Assembly (NCBI GenBank): GCA_029884035.1
Contig: JAOUIM010000002.1
Coordinates: forward strand, 1 to 38,353
Direction: 5' to 3'
Length of the DNA stretch: 38,353 nt
From: Aquincola sp.
Lineage (GTDB): Bacteria; Pseudomonadota; Gammaproteobacteria; Burkholderiales; Burkholderiaceae_C
Notes under the pieces: generated by a model
Told to the model about the DNA's origin: nothing
Databases searched by the model: none
The model's input: only the letters and a program-made list of their open reading frames with translations
Translations under genes and position numbers: made by a program
Shown here: positions 1-10,024 of the stretch, piece by piece
How the letters are laid out: each line of letters opens with the position of its first letter
Position numbering within the stretch: the first letter of the stretch is position 1

Positions 1-172
1 CCTCGAACTTGCTCGCGCGAGGAGGCGCCGCCGACAGGGCCGGCGGCTCCTGCGATGCGGGGACTTCCGACGGGCGCTGCTCCGCGGGCGGGGACTCCTG
101 GGCAACGGCCACCGAGGCGGCGCACAGAACGAGCAACGCGGCACAAGACCGACTGGCTAGAATTCGAGGCAT
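1..172 (-). CDS. Partial secreted/exported protein (N-terminus only; runs off left edge)
   Basis: Reverse strand from the CAT at 170-172 reads MPRILASRSCAALLVLCAASVAVAQESPPAEQRPSEVPASQEPPALSAAPPRASKFE..., a clear signal peptide followed by a Pro/Ala-rich linker; open to the window edge. Confidence 0.65.
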   Translation of the reverse strand, partial: MPRILASRSCAALLVLCAASVAVAQESPPAEQRPSEVPASQEPPALSAAPPRASKFE

Positions 173-360
173 GGTTGAAGGCATGGTTCGGATCGGATTC
201 GACGGCTGGTGCACCTCGACGCGCCGGCAGACCACGCGCGACCGAATTTAGTCGCACGGACTGAAGCCAAGCTGAATGCCCGCCTCCGACTTCGGCGGGA
301 CCCGTCCGACACGCAGATCCTTCGCGCCCTTCGGCTCCTCGCCCGCGGCGCCACGACATC

Positions 361-3222
361 ATGAGTGAACCAGAAAATACTCCCGACTATCGCAGCACAC
401 TGAACCTGCCGGACACGCCGTTCCCGATGCGCGGCGACCTGCCGCGGCGCGAGCCGGGCTGGATCAGACAATGGAGTGAACAGGGCGTGTACCAGCGCCT
501 TCGTGATGCGCGCGTGGGTGCGCCGCTGTTCGTGCTGCACGACGGCCCGCCGTATGCGAACGGCGTGCTCCACATCGGGCACGCCGTCAACAACATCCTC
601 AAGGACATGGTCGTCAAGTCCAAGCAGCTGGCCGGGTTCGACGCACGCTTCGTGCCCGGTTGGGATTGCCACGGCCTGCCGATCGAGAACGCGATCGAGA
701 AGGCGCATGGCCGCAACCTCAGCCGCGACGAGATGCAGGCCAAGAGCCGCGCCTACGCGTCCGAGCAGATCGCACAGCAGATGGCGGATCGTCAGCGCCT
801 GGGCGTGCTCGGTGAGTGGGAGCATCCGTATCGCACGATGGACTTCGCCAACGAAGCGGGCGAATTGCGTGCGCTCAAGAGGGTCATCGAACGTGGTTTC
901 GTCTACCGTGGATTGAAACCCGTCTACTGGTGCTTCGATTGCGCAAGCTCACTGGCCGAGTTCGAAATCGAATATGGGGACAAGAAGAGCCAGACGGTCG
1001 ACGTGGGCTTCCTGTGCGCCGAGCCCGACAAGCTGGCCATGGCATTCGGTCTGCCCGAGATCGTCGGCGAGTCGTTCGCTGTGATCTGGACCACGACCGC
1101 CTGGACCCTCCCTGCCAACCAGGCGCTCAATCTCAACCCCGAGCTCGACTATGCCCTGGTGCATACCGAGCGTGGGCAGCTCGTGCTGGCCGCGTCGCTG
1201 GTCGAGAAGTGCCTCGAGCGCTACGGGCTTGAGGGCCAGGTCGTCGCGACGGCGAAGGGCGAGAAACTGGGCGGCATCGCGTTTCGCCACCCGCTCGCCC
1301 ACGTCGATGCCGGTTACGACCGCCTGTCGCCCGTGTACCTGGCCGACTACGCGACCGCCGAGGACGGTACCGGCATCGTGCACTCGTCGCCGGCCTACGG
1401 CGTGGACGACTTCAACTCCTGCACCGCGCACGGCATGAAGGTCGAGGAGATCCTCAACCCGGTCGGCGCACATGGCTACTTCGCGCAGGACTTCCCGCTG
1501 TTCCACGGCCAGAACATCTGGAAGGCGGTGCCGCACATCATCGACATGCTGCGCGACGCGGGCCGCCTGTTCGCGACATCGTCGCTGACCCACAGTTACC
1601 CGCACTGCTGGCGCCACAAGACGCCGGTGATCTACCGTGCCGCAGCGCAGTGGTTCATCCGCATGGACGAGGGCGTGGGCGTGTTCACCAAGGACAAGGC
1701 GCCCAAGACCCTGCGCCAGACCGCGCTCGAGGCGATCGAGGCGACGCGTTTCTTTCCGGAGAACGGGCGCGCGCGGCTGCGCGACATGATTGCCAACCGA
1801 CCCGACTGGTGCATCAGCCGCCAGCGCAGCTGGGGCGTGCCCTTGCCCTTCTTCCTGCACAAGGACAGCGGCGAACTGCACCCGGACACGATGGCGATCA
1901 TCGACCGCGCGGCGGCGATCGTCGAGCAGGGCGGCGTCGAAGCCTGGAGCCGCGTCAGCGCCGAGGAGATACTCGGTGCCGAGGACGCCAAGCACTACAG
2001 CAAGAGCAGCGACATCCTCGAGGTCTGGTTCGACTCGGGGTCGACCTTTTTCCACGTGCTTCGCGGCTCGCACCAGGGGCCGGAGAACGACCGCGGATAC
2101 CACGAACAGGGCCCCGAAGCCGACCTGTACCTGGAGGGCCATGACCAGCACCGCGGCTGGTTCCACTCGGCGCTGCTGCTGGGCTGTGCGCTCGAGGACC
2201 GCGCGCCGTACCGCGGCCTGCTGACGCATGGGTTCACGGTCGACGGCCAGGGCCGCAAGATGAGCAAGTCGCTCGGCAACATCATCGAGATCCGCGAGTT
2301 CGCGAAGGACCCCGGTGCCGAGGTGGCGCGCCTGTGGTGCGCGTCGACCGACTATGCCGGCGACCCGCCGATCGACAAGAAGATCCTCGCGCGCGTCGTC
2401 GACAGCTACCGCCGCATCCGCAATACGCTGCGTTTCCTGCTGGCGAACGTGTCGGACTTCGATCCCGAGGTCGACCAGGTCCCGCGCGATCGGCTGCTCG
2501 AGATCGACCGCTGGGCGCTGTCGCGAGCGGCCGAGCTGCAGGCCGAGATGCTGGCGCACTACGAGCGCTTCGAGTTCCACCCGGTGGTGGCCAAGCTGCA
2601 GCTGTTCTGCTCCGAGGACCTGGGCGCGTTCTACCTCGATGTGCTCAAGGACCGGCTGTACACCACCGCGCCCAAGTCGCTCGCACGCCGCTCGGCGCAG
2701 ACCGCGCTGTGGCACGTGACGCACGCGGTGTTGCGCTGGATGGCACCGTTCCTGTCGTTCACCGCCGAGGAGGCCTGGCCGATCCTCGCCCCGGGCGCCT
2801 CGCCGTCGATCTTCACCGAGACGTTCTGGCGCCGGTTCGATGCACCCGACGCCGCCCTGCTGGCCAAGTGGCAGCGCATCCGCGCCATCCGCGACGAGGT
2901 CAACAAGGCGATCGAGGCGGTGCGGACCGAGGGCGGCGTGGGCTCTTCACTGCAGGCCGAGGTGATGGTCGGCGCCAACGCCGAAGACCGCGCGCTGCTC
3001 GCCGCCCTGGGTGACGACCTCAAGTTCGTGCTCATCACCTCGGCGGCGAAGGTCGTACCTGCCGAGACGCTCGCGGTGACCGTGACACCCTCGAAGTCGA
3101 CCAAATGCGAGCGCTGCTGGCACTGGCGCGCCGACGTCGGACGCGACACGGCGCATCCGGCGTTGTGCGGCCGTTGCACGAGCAACCTGTTCGGCGCGGG
3201 CGAGACGCGCACGATCGCCTGA
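361..3222 (+). CDS. ileS: Isoleucyl-tRNA synthetase
   Basis: 953 aa; HIGH-type motif ([15 protein letters not shown]), KMSKS ([10 protein letters not shown]), C-terminal zinc motif CERCWHW...CGRC. Confidence 0.98.
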   Translation: MSEPENTPDYRSTLNLPDTPFPMRGDLPRREPGWIRQWSEQGVYQRLRDARVGAPLFVLHDGPPYANGVLHIGHAVNNILKDMVVKSKQLAGFDARFVPGWDCHGLPIENAIEKAHGRNLSRDEMQAKSRAYASEQIAQQMADRQRLGVLGEWEHPYRTMDFANEAGELRALKRVIERGFVYRGLKPVYWCFDCASSLAEFEIEYGDKKSQTVDVGFLCAEPDKLAMAFGLPEIVGESFAVIWTTTAWTLPANQALNLNPELDYALVHTERGQLVLAASLVEKCLERYGLEGQVVATAKGEKLGGIAFRHPLAHVDAGYDRLSPVYLADYATAEDGTGIVHSSPAYGVDDFNSCTAHGMKVEEILNPVGAHGYFAQDFPLFHGQNIWKAVPHIIDMLRDAGRLFATSSLTHSYPHCWRHKTPVIYRAAAQWFIRMDEGVGVFTKDKAPKTLRQTALEAIEATRFFPENGRARLRDMIANRPDWCISRQRSWGVPLPFFLHKDSGELHPDTMAIIDRAAAIVEQGGVEAWSRVSAEEILGAEDAKHYSKSSDILEVWFDSGSTFFHVLRGSHQGPENDRGYHEQGPEADLYLEGHDQHRGWFHSALLLGCALEDRAPYRGLLTHGFTVDGQGRKMSKSLGNIIEIREFAKDPGAEVARLWCASTDYAGDPPIDKKILARVVDSYRRIRNTLRFLLANVSDFDPEVDQVPRDRLLEIDRWALSRAAELQAEMLAHYERFEFHPVVAKLQLFCSEDLGAFYLDVLKDRLYTTAPKSLARRSAQTALWHVTHAVLRWMAPFLSFTAEEAWPILAPGASPSIFTETFWRRFDAPDAALLAKWQRIRAIRDEVNKAIEAVRTEGGVGSSLQAEVMVGANAEDRALLAALGDDLKFVLITSAAKVVPAETLAVTVTPSKSTKCERCWHWRADVGRDTAHPALCGRCTSNLFGAGETRTIA

Positions 3223-3326
3223 GACATGTGCCCCCGAACTCGCTGCGTTCGCTGCCCCCTTGGTCCCGCAAGGGCCCCTGGGTGTCCCCGGGGGCGCTCG
3301 GCGCTCTCCGGGCGGCCGGGCGGGCA

Positions 3327-3842
3327 ATGATGGCCCGCTCCTCCCCTGGGGCCCCGAGCCTCTTGCTCTGGCTCGGCCTGGCGGTACTGGTCATCGTCGC
3401 CGACCAGCTAACCAAGACGCTGATCCTCGGTGCATTCCAGCTCGGCGACGTGCGCCCGGTCACGTCGTTTTTCAACCTCGTTCGTGTGCACAACACGGGC
3501 GCGGCGTTTTCCTTCCTCGCCGGCGCATCGGGGTGGCAGCGCTGGTTGTTCATCGGCCTCGGGCTGGGCGCGACCACCTTCATCGTCTGGATGCTCAAGA
3601 AATACCCGCAGCAGCGCCTGTTCTGCCTCGCGATCACACTGATCATGGGCGGGGCGCTCGGCAACGTGGTCGACCGCGCGCTGCACGGCTACGTGGTCGA
3701 CTTCCTGCAATTCCGGTTCGCCTTCCTCGAGCCGGTCTTCCACGGCGGCTACTTCCCGAGCTTCAATCTTGCCGACAGCGCGATCACGCTCGGCGCCGGG
3801 TTGCTGATCGTCGACGAGATCCGGCGCGTCAGGCGTTCCTGA
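3327..3842 (+). CDS. lspA: Lipoprotein signal peptidase (signal peptidase II)
   Basis: [26 protein letters not shown] and NLADSAI motifs; hydrophobic; downstream of ileS as commonly seen. Start chosen within the longer ORF 3105-3842. Confidence 0.95.
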   Translation: MMARSSPGAPSLLLWLGLAVLVIVADQLTKTLILGAFQLGDVRPVTSFFNLVRVHNTGAAFSFLAGASGWQRWLFIGLGLGATTFIVWMLKKYPQQRLFCLAITLIMGGALGNVVDRALHGYVVDFLQFRFAFLEPVFHGGYFPSFNLADSAITLGAGLLIVDEIRRVRRS

Positions 3843-4761
3843 GCGCGAGCTGTGCCGCGGCGAGGTCCTCCAGCGCGGTGCCGACCGACTTGAACAGCGT
3901 GACGGCATCGCTGCGAGGCCTGGCGCCGCGTTCGCCGCGCAGCAGCTCGGCCAGTTCGGCGGCGACGTGATCGCGCGTGATGAGCCCGGCGGCCAGCGGT
4001 TGCGTGAGGTCACCCGCTTCGGCCAGCGCCCCCGCGTACGTGTCGACGACCACATGCGCACGCCGCACCGCCGCGTCGTCGGCCTCGCGCATGTCACGGC
4101 GGAAACCGCCAACCAGGTCGAGGTGCGTGCCCGGCGCGAGCCACTCGCCACGAACGATCGGCGCGGCCGACGTGGTGGCGCAGCAGACGATCCCTCCGGC
4201 ACGCACCGCGGCCTCGAGGTCTTCGACGGCCGTGGCGTCGATCGCTTCGGCCCGCAGCTGCGCCGCACAGGCGGCCGCGGCATCGTGCCGCCGCGCCCAG
4301 ATCCGCACGCGCCGCAGCGCAGGACGCAACGCGACGTGCGCGCGCGCCATCCAGGGAGCAAGCCGTCCCGCGCCCACGACCAGCAGCGATGCCGCATCGG
4401 CTGGCGCGAGGTGGCGCGCGGCAAGCGCCGACGTGGCCGCGGTGCGCCGCAATGTCAGCGCCTCGCCGTCGATCAGCGCACGCGGCGCGCCGGTATCGCG
4501 GTCGAGCAGCAGATAGCTGGCAGCCACGGTGCTCGCACCCTGCGCGGCCGCTCCCTGCATCACGGTCACCAGCTTGACGCCCAGCGCGCGGTCCGACCAT
4601 GCCGGCATGAGCAGCAGCGTGCCATCGGGCGACAGGCGATGCACATGCCGTACCGGCGCCTCGGTGCGGCCCGCGACGAACGCTGCCTCGAGCGCGTCGA
4701 CGAGCGCGGCCCATGGCAGCGCGTCGTGCACCTCGGCAGCTGAATAGACTCGCAGTTCCAT
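3829..4761 (-). CDS. Ornithine cyclodeaminase / mu-crystallin family protein (possible delta1-pyrroline-2-carboxylate reductase)
   Basis: [17 protein letters not shown]...[17 protein letters not shown]...[14 protein letters not shown]...; start MELRV set at 4761. Confidence 0.85.
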   Translation of the reverse strand: MELRVYSAAEVHDALPWAALVDALEAAFVAGRTEAPVRHVHRLSPDGTLLLMPAWSDRALGVKLVTVMQGAAAQGASTVAASYLLLDRDTGAPRALIDGEALTLRRTAATSALAARHLAPADAASLLVVGAGRLAPWMARAHVALRPALRRVRIWARRHDAAAACAAQLRAEAIDATAVEDLEAAVRAGGIVCCATTSAAPIVRGEWLAPGTHLDLVGGFRRDMREADDAAVRRAHVVVDTYAGALAEAGDLTQPLAAGLITRDHVAAELAELLRGERGARPRSDAVTLFKSVGTALEDLAAAQLALRNA

Positions 4762-6001
4762 GGACGCACCCAGTGTAGTCATCGTGGGTGGCGGCGTGAT
4801 CGGATCGGCCATCGCCTGCTTTCTTGCTCGTGACCACGGGGCGCGCGTGACCGTGCTCGAGCGCGATCCGACGTTCGCGCGCGCCTCGAGCTCGCTGTCG
4901 GCCAGTTCGATCCGTCAGCAGTTCTCGACACCGGTGAACATCGCGCTGTCGCGGGCGAGCCTCGACTTCCTGCGGCGTGCGCACGAGGAGCTGGCGGTCG
5001 GCGAAGATCGCCCCGCGCTCGGATTCGTCGAGGCCGGCTATCTCTACCTCGCGAGCGCTGCCGGGGCGGAAACGCTGCGCGAGCTCCACGGGGTGCAGGC
5101 GGCCCATGGGGCCGACGTCCGCCTGCTGGACCCGGACGACCTGACGCGACGCTGGCCGTGGCTGAACAGCGACGATATCGCGCTGGGCAGCTGGGGCGCC
5201 CGCGGCGAAGGATGGTTCGACGGGCCGGCACTGCACGCAGCACTGCGCCGCAAGGCCCGCGCGTGCGGAGCCCGCTACGTGGCCGCCGATGTGAGCCGTT
5301 GGGAAACCGTTGGCACACGGGTCGCGGCTGCGGTGGCATCCGACGGCCAGCGCTGGCACGCCAGCCACTTCGTGGTCGCGGCCGGCGCATGGAGCGCACC
5401 ACTGGCCGCGCAGCTCGGCCTCGCGCTGCCGGTCATGGCGAAGAAGCGCGACGTGTTCGTGCTCGAGTCGCCCGCTGTGTTGCCGGGATGCCCGCTCGTC
5501 ATCGACCCCAGCGGTGTGTGGTTGCGACCCGAGGGCGCCCTGGGCAACGAAGACCTGGCGAGCCCGCCTGCCGGACTCGCGCGAGGGCCTTCGCAGCGCG
5601 CACGCGGTGCCGTGTTTCTGGCGGGCGCGCCGCCGCGTGGCGACGATCCGGACGAGCCGCCGCTCGACGTGGTCGACCACGGCCTGTTCGAGCAGGTGAT
5701 CTGGCCCGCACTCGCACACCGCGTTCCCGCCTTCGAGGCGCTGCGGGTCAGGAGTGCCTGGGCGGGCTACTACGAGATGAACGCCTTCGATCACAACGGC
5801 GTGGTCGGCGACATACCGGACCTCGACAACGCTTGCATTGCATGCGGCTTCTCCGGCCACGGCATGCAACACGCGCCGGCGCTGGGCCAGGGGCTCGCCC
5901 GGTGGATCACGCAGCGACAATGGGGTGCAGTGGACCTGTCACCGCTGGCGCCGCAGCGCATCGCGCTGGGCCGGCCCCTCGTCGAGCGCAACGTGATCTG
6001 A
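4760..6001 (+). CDS. FAD-dependent oxidoreductase of the DAO (D-amino acid/glycine/sarcosine oxidase) family
   Basis: N-terminal dinucleotide-binding motif VVIVGGGVIGSAIACFLARDHGARVTVLERD; C-terminal CGFSGHGMQHAPALGQGLA. Confidence 0.9.
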   Translation: MDAPSVVIVGGGVIGSAIACFLARDHGARVTVLERDPTFARASSSLSASSIRQQFSTPVNIALSRASLDFLRRAHEELAVGEDRPALGFVEAGYLYLASAAGAETLRELHGVQAAHGADVRLLDPDDLTRRWPWLNSDDIALGSWGARGEGWFDGPALHAALRRKARACGARYVAADVSRWETVGTRVAAAVASDGQRWHASHFVVAAGAWSAPLAAQLGLALPVMAKKRDVFVLESPAVLPGCPLVIDPSGVWLRPEGALGNEDLASPPAGLARGPSQRARGAVFLAGAPPRGDDPDEPPLDVVDHGLFEQVIWPALAHRVPAFEALRVRSAWAGYYEMNAFDHNGVVGDIPDLDNACIACGFSGHGMQHAPALGQGLARWITQRQWGAVDLSPLAPQRIALGRPLVERNVI

Positions 6002-6082
6002 GCGGCACGCGCCGCCTTGACGCAGATCACGGCGGGCTGCGGACACGCCGCGCGCTGCGTGCCGCGCGTCCATACTGGGCGC

Positions 6083-7783
6083 ATGCTGATCGGGGCCTTG
6101 GACGGCGCGCGCGACCTGGGGCGACTCAACGAGATCGCCGGCGTTCTCATTCGGCACGGGTTCGGTGACGTGGTGCGCCGCCTCGGGATGGGTGATGCGC
6201 TCGCGCGCGCGGGCCACGTGCTGCACTGGGACAAGGCCGGCGCGCTCGCACAGCTCGATCCACCCGCGCAGGTGCGACGTGCGCTCGAGGAACTCGGGCC
6301 CGCCTTCGTGAAGATGGGGCAGATCCTCGCCGGTCGGGCCGACCTGCTCGGGACCGAGTGGATCGCCGAGTTCGCCAAGCTCCACAGCCGCGTGCCCGCC
6401 GTGCCGTGGGAATCCCTGCGGCCGCAGTTGCGCGAGGACCTGGGCGGCGAGCCCGAGGCCGTGTTCGCCCGCTTCGATGTCGAGCCCCTGGCCGCCGCCT
6501 CGATCGCCCAGGTACACCGTGCGCAGCTCAAGGACGGCACCGAGGTCGTCGTCAAGATCCGCCGCCCGGGCATCGTCGAGGTCATCGAGGCCGACCTGCG
6601 CCTGCTCGAACGTCTGGCGGGCGTGGCCGAGCAGGACTGGCCCATGCTCAAGCCCTACCGGCCGCGCCTGCTGGTGCGAGAGTTCGCGCGCTCGCTGCGG
6701 CGCGAGCTCGACCTGGCCGCCGAGTGCCGCCACGCCGAGCGCATTGCCGCCAACCTCGCAAGCCTGCCTGACGTGGTGATCCCGCGCGTGCACTGGGCGC
6801 ACACGCGCGAGCGCGTCAACGTGCAGGACTACGTGGACGGCATCCCGGGCGAAGATCTCGCGCGCATCGACCGCGAGGGGCTGGATCGCAAGCTGCTCGC
6901 GCAGCGCGGCGCGCGTGCGGTGCTCAAGATGATCGTCGAGGACGGTTTCTTCCACGCCGACCCGCACCCCGGCAACGTGTTCTACCTGCCCGGCAACCGT
7001 CTGGCGTTCATAGACTTCGGCATGATCGGGCGGCTGTCGGCGCGGCGTCGCGAGGAACTGCTGCAGCTGCTGCTGGGTCTCGTGCAGCGCGAGCCGCAGT
7101 CCGTGGCCGAGGTCCTGATCGACTGGGCCGGCGACCAGCACCACGTGAATCTCTCGCAGCTCGAGAACGAGATCGAGGCCTTCGTCGAGCAGCACCATGG
7201 CACGCCGATCGCGCAGCTGCACCTGGGCCAAATGCTCGCCGAGGTGACGACCGTGCTGCGCGAGCACCGTCTCGCGCTGCCCGCCGACCTCGCGCTGCTG
7301 ATCAAGGCCTTCATCTCGCTCGAAGGCATGGGCAGTGCGCTGGACCCCGGGTTCCACATGACGACCGAGGCGCTGCCGCTGCTGCGGCAGGTGGTGCGCG
7401 CGCGCTACCGCCCCAGTGCGCTGGCCAAACGCACCGGGCAGGCATTGAGCCGGGCGCTGGCGGTCGCGGGAGAACTGCCGCACGATCTGTCGCGCCTGCT
7501 GCGCCGCGCCCGCCAGGGCCACGTGCAGGTGGCCATCGAGGTCGCGCACCTGCGTCGCGTCAGCGACCAGTTGAACCGTGCGGCCGATCGCGTGGCCCTG
7601 GCGCTGGTGATCGCCGCGCTGATCGTCGGCTCGTCGATCGTGATGACCGTCGGCGGCGGGCCGACCCTCCTCGGTCTGCCGGCGTTCGGCCTCATCGGGT
7701 ATGTTGGCGCGGGGCTCGGCGGTGTCGCCCTGCTGCGATCGATGTGGCGCAGCCGCCATCCGCGCGACGACGATGACGACTGA
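6083..7783 (+). CDS. ubiB: ABC1/AarF/UbiB-family atypical kinase
   Basis: FVKMGQILAGRADLL (KxGQ), AAASIAQVH, FFHADPHPGN and FIDFGMIG motifs; two C-terminal TM segments. Symbol is family-level. Confidence 0.85.
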   Translation: MLIGALDGARDLGRLNEIAGVLIRHGFGDVVRRLGMGDALARAGHVLHWDKAGALAQLDPPAQVRRALEELGPAFVKMGQILAGRADLLGTEWIAEFAKLHSRVPAVPWESLRPQLREDLGGEPEAVFARFDVEPLAAASIAQVHRAQLKDGTEVVVKIRRPGIVEVIEADLRLLERLAGVAEQDWPMLKPYRPRLLVREFARSLRRELDLAAECRHAERIAANLASLPDVVIPRVHWAHTRERVNVQDYVDGIPGEDLARIDREGLDRKLLAQRGARAVLKMIVEDGFFHADPHPGNVFYLPGNRLAFIDFGMIGRLSARRREELLQLLLGLVQREPQSVAEVLIDWAGDQHHVNLSQLENEIEAFVEQHHGTPIAQLHLGQMLAEVTTVLREHRLALPADLALLIKAFISLEGMGSALDPGFHMTTEALPLLRQVVRARYRPSALAKRTGQALSRALAVAGELPHDLSRLLRRARQGHVQVAIEVAHLRRVSDQLNRAADRVALALVIAALIVGSSIVMTVGGGPTLLGLPAFGLIGYVGAGLGGVALLRSMWRSRHPRDDDDD

Positions 7784-7802
7784 CCCTGACGCAGGAGGCC
7801 CG

Positions 7803-8594
7803 ATGCCCAACCCCGGCGAACCGACCCCGACCGACGCGAGCGCGGCCGCAGCTGCGTCACAGCACGTTGTGCTTCAGCCGCTCGACGTGGGCGACCCCTG
7901 GCGCTGGCTGGCACGCGGCGCGCGCGACTTCGCTCGCGCCCCCTTCATCGGCGTGTTCTACGGCGCCACGTTCATGGTGATGGGCTGGGCCCTGCTCGCG
8001 GTCTACGAGCACGCGCCGGCCTATGTGCTCGCGCTGGCCGCAGGCTTCCTGCTGATGGGGCCGTTCCTGTGCCTGGGCCTGTACCGCGTCAGTCAGAAGC
8101 TCGAAGCCGGCGAGACGCCCGAGTTCGGCGATTCGCTGCTCGCCTTCGAGGCGCGGCTCGGGCCGCTGGCGATCTTCGGCTTCGTGCTGCTGGTGCTTGA
8201 GATGCTGTGGGGCCGCGCTGCGCTGGTCGTGTTCGCGGTCAGCTTCGACGGCATGCCCGACTTCAAGGGCTCGCTGCTCGCGCTGCTCGATCCCGAGAAC
8301 CTCGGCTTCATCGTCGCCTACCTCGCGGTGGGCGGCGTGTTCGCAGGACTCATCTTCGCCGTCTCGGCGATCTCGATCCCGATGCTGCTCGACCGGCCCG
8401 TCGATGCGGTCACCGCGGGGCTCACCAGCTTGCGGCTGGTGCTCGCGCAGCCCGCCGTGATGCTGCAGTGGGGCGCGCTCATCACGGTGCTGGTGGTCGT
8501 CGCGATGCTGCCCTGGTTCGCCGGGCTCGTGCTGATCGCACCGGTGCTCGGGCACGCCACGTGGCACGCCTATCGCGCAGCGGTCGCGCGCTGA
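7803..8594 (+). CDS. DUF2189-type integral membrane protein
   Basis: DPWRWLARGARDFARAPFIGVFYG...; multiple TM segments; C-terminal ...GHATWHAYRAAV. Confidence 0.75.
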   Translation: MPNPGEPTPTDASAAAAASQHVVLQPLDVGDPWRWLARGARDFARAPFIGVFYGATFMVMGWALLAVYEHAPAYVLALAAGFLLMGPFLCLGLYRVSQKLEAGETPEFGDSLLAFEARLGPLAIFGFVLLVLEMLWGRAALVVFAVSFDGMPDFKGSLLALLDPENLGFIVAYLAVGGVFAGLIFAVSAISIPMLLDRPVDAVTAGLTSLRLVLAQPAVMLQWGALITVLVVVAMLPWFAGLVLIAPVLGHATWHAYRAAVAR

Positions 8595-8595
8595 C

Positions 8596-8612
8596 AGCGC
8601 GCACCGCGCGCT
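8596..8612. terminator. Hairpin between convergent genes (possible shared terminator)
   Basis: AGCGCG-CACCG-CGCGCT inverted repeat at the tail-to-tail junction; no clear U-tract. Confidence 0.3.
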
Positions 8613-9594
8613 ACGGAATCAGTACCGTCGACCCGGTGGTCTTGCGCGCCTCGAGATCGCGGTGCGCCTGCGCCACCTCCGAGAGCGGATAGCGCTGGTC
8701 GATCCGGATCTTGACCGCCCCGCTGCCGACCACGCCGAAGAGGTCGTCGGCCATCGCCTGCGTCGCCTCGCGGGTGGCGATATGGGTGAACAGCGTGGCG
8801 CGCGTCATGTACAGGGAGCCCTTGGGACCAAGCAGTCCCGGCGCGAACGGGGCCACCGGGCCGCTGGCATTGCCGAAGCTGGCGAGCAGGCCGAAGGGCC
8901 GCAGGCAATCGAGCGATCCCTCGAAGGTGTCCTTGCCCACCGAGTCGTAGACCACCTTGACCCCCTTGCCACCGGTGACCGCCTTGACGCGCTCGACGAA
9001 GTTCTCGTTGCGGTAGTTGATCGCATGCGCCGCACCATGGTCCAGCGCGAGCCGGCACTTCTCTGCGCTGCCCGCGGTGGCGATCAGCTGGTAGCCCAGT
9101 GCCTTGGCCCACTGGCACGCGATGAGGCCGACGCCGCCGGCCGCGGCGTGCCAGAGCACGAAGTCGCCTCGCGCGAGGCCCTCGGCAGGCAGCGTCTTCT
9201 TGAGCAGGTACTGCACCGTCAGCCCCTTGAGCATCATGCCCGCGGCGGTGTCAAACGCGATGCCCTCGGGCAGCCTGCACACCGTCTTGGCCGGCATCAC
9301 CCGCGCCTCGCCATACGAGCCCGGCGGCTGGCTCGCGTAGGCGGCGCGATCGCCCACCTTCAGGTGCGTGACGCCCTCGCCCACCGCCTCGACGATGCCC
9401 GCGCCTTCCATGCCGATGCCATGCGGCAGCTTCAACGGGTACAGGCCGGTGCGGTGGTAGACGTCGATGTAGTTCAGGCCGCAGGCGTGGTGGCGGATGC
9501 GGATCTCGCCGGGACCGGGCTCACCGACAGGCACGTCGACGAGTTGCAGGACTTCGGGGCCGCCGGTGGCAGCGATCTGGATGGCACGGGGCAT
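8611..9594 (-). CDS. NADPH:quinone oxidoreductase, zinc-type alcohol dehydrogenase superfamily
   Basis: MPRAIQIAATGGPEVLQLVDVPVGEPGPGEIRIRHHACGLNYIDVYHRTGLYP...; AAAGGVGLIACQWAKALG nucleotide-binding motif. Confidence 0.93.
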   Translation of the reverse strand: MPRAIQIAATGGPEVLQLVDVPVGEPGPGEIRIRHHACGLNYIDVYHRTGLYPLKLPHGIGMEGAGIVEAVGEGVTHLKVGDRAAYASQPPGSYGEARVMPAKTVCRLPEGIAFDTAAGMMLKGLTVQYLLKKTLPAEGLARGDFVLWHAAAGGVGLIACQWAKALGYQLIATAGSAEKCRLALDHGAAHAINYRNENFVERVKAVTGGKGVKVVYDSVGKDTFEGSLDCLRPFGLLASFGNASGPVAPFAPGLLGPKGSLYMTRATLFTHIATREATQAMADDLFGVVGSGAVKIRIDQRYPLSEVAQAHRDLEARKTTGSTVLIP

Positions 9595-9671
9595 GCGTCG
9601 TCTCCTTCTGGACCTGTGAGCTTATGCGAACCCGCTTTGCCTTGCTGCGTGCCGGGCACCCGGCGCCGTGC

Positions 9672-9691
9672 GCCATGCCGCGCGGCATGGC
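9672..9691. promoter_or_regulatory. Perfect 20-bp palindrome in a divergent intergenic region
   Basis: GCCATGCCGCGCGGCATGGC is its own reverse complement; lies between qor-like (-) and DUF2007 (+). Confidence 0.35.
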
Positions 9692-9718
9692 AGGATGCCG
9701 GATCCGACACGGGCACCC

Positions 9719-10024
9719 ATGCGCAAACTGATCCAGGCCCCCAATGCCGCGCTGGCTACGCTGTGGGCCGACCTGCTCGGCCAGGCCGGCATCGAGGCGA
9801 GCGTACAGCGCTATTTCGCCAGCGGCATCGCAGGCGAGATCCCGCCCGACCAGGCGCTGCCGGAGGTCTGGGTCCACGACGATGAGCAACTCGAGCGTGC
9901 GCGCACCTTGCTGGCCGACCTGCGGCGTCCGGTCTGGCGCCGGTGGCTGTGCCCGGGCTGCGGCGAGCGCATCGACGGTCCGTTCGACAGCTGCTGGCAG
10001 TGTGGTGCGCTGATGCCCGCATGA
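9719..10024 (+). CDS. DUF2007-type protein with C-terminal zinc ribbon
   Basis: MRKLIQAPNAALATLWADLLGQAGIEASVQRYFASG...CPGCGERIDGPFDSCWQCGALMPA. Confidence 0.75.
   Translation: MRKLIQAPNAALATLWADLLGQAGIEASVQRYFASGIAGEIPPDQALPEVWVHDDEQLERARTLLADLRRPVWRRWLCPGCGERIDGPFDSCWQCGALMPA

Noticed and set aside
173-360. Possible T-box or other aminoacyl-tRNA-sensing leader upstream of ileS
   Set aside because: No T-box sequence or terminator/antiterminator pattern seen, and such leaders are not expected in this group.
949-2724. 591-aa antisense ORF within ileS
   Set aside because: GC-rich antisense-frame artefact; low-complexity His/Arg/Gln/Ala-rich translation and a clear IleS on the other strand.
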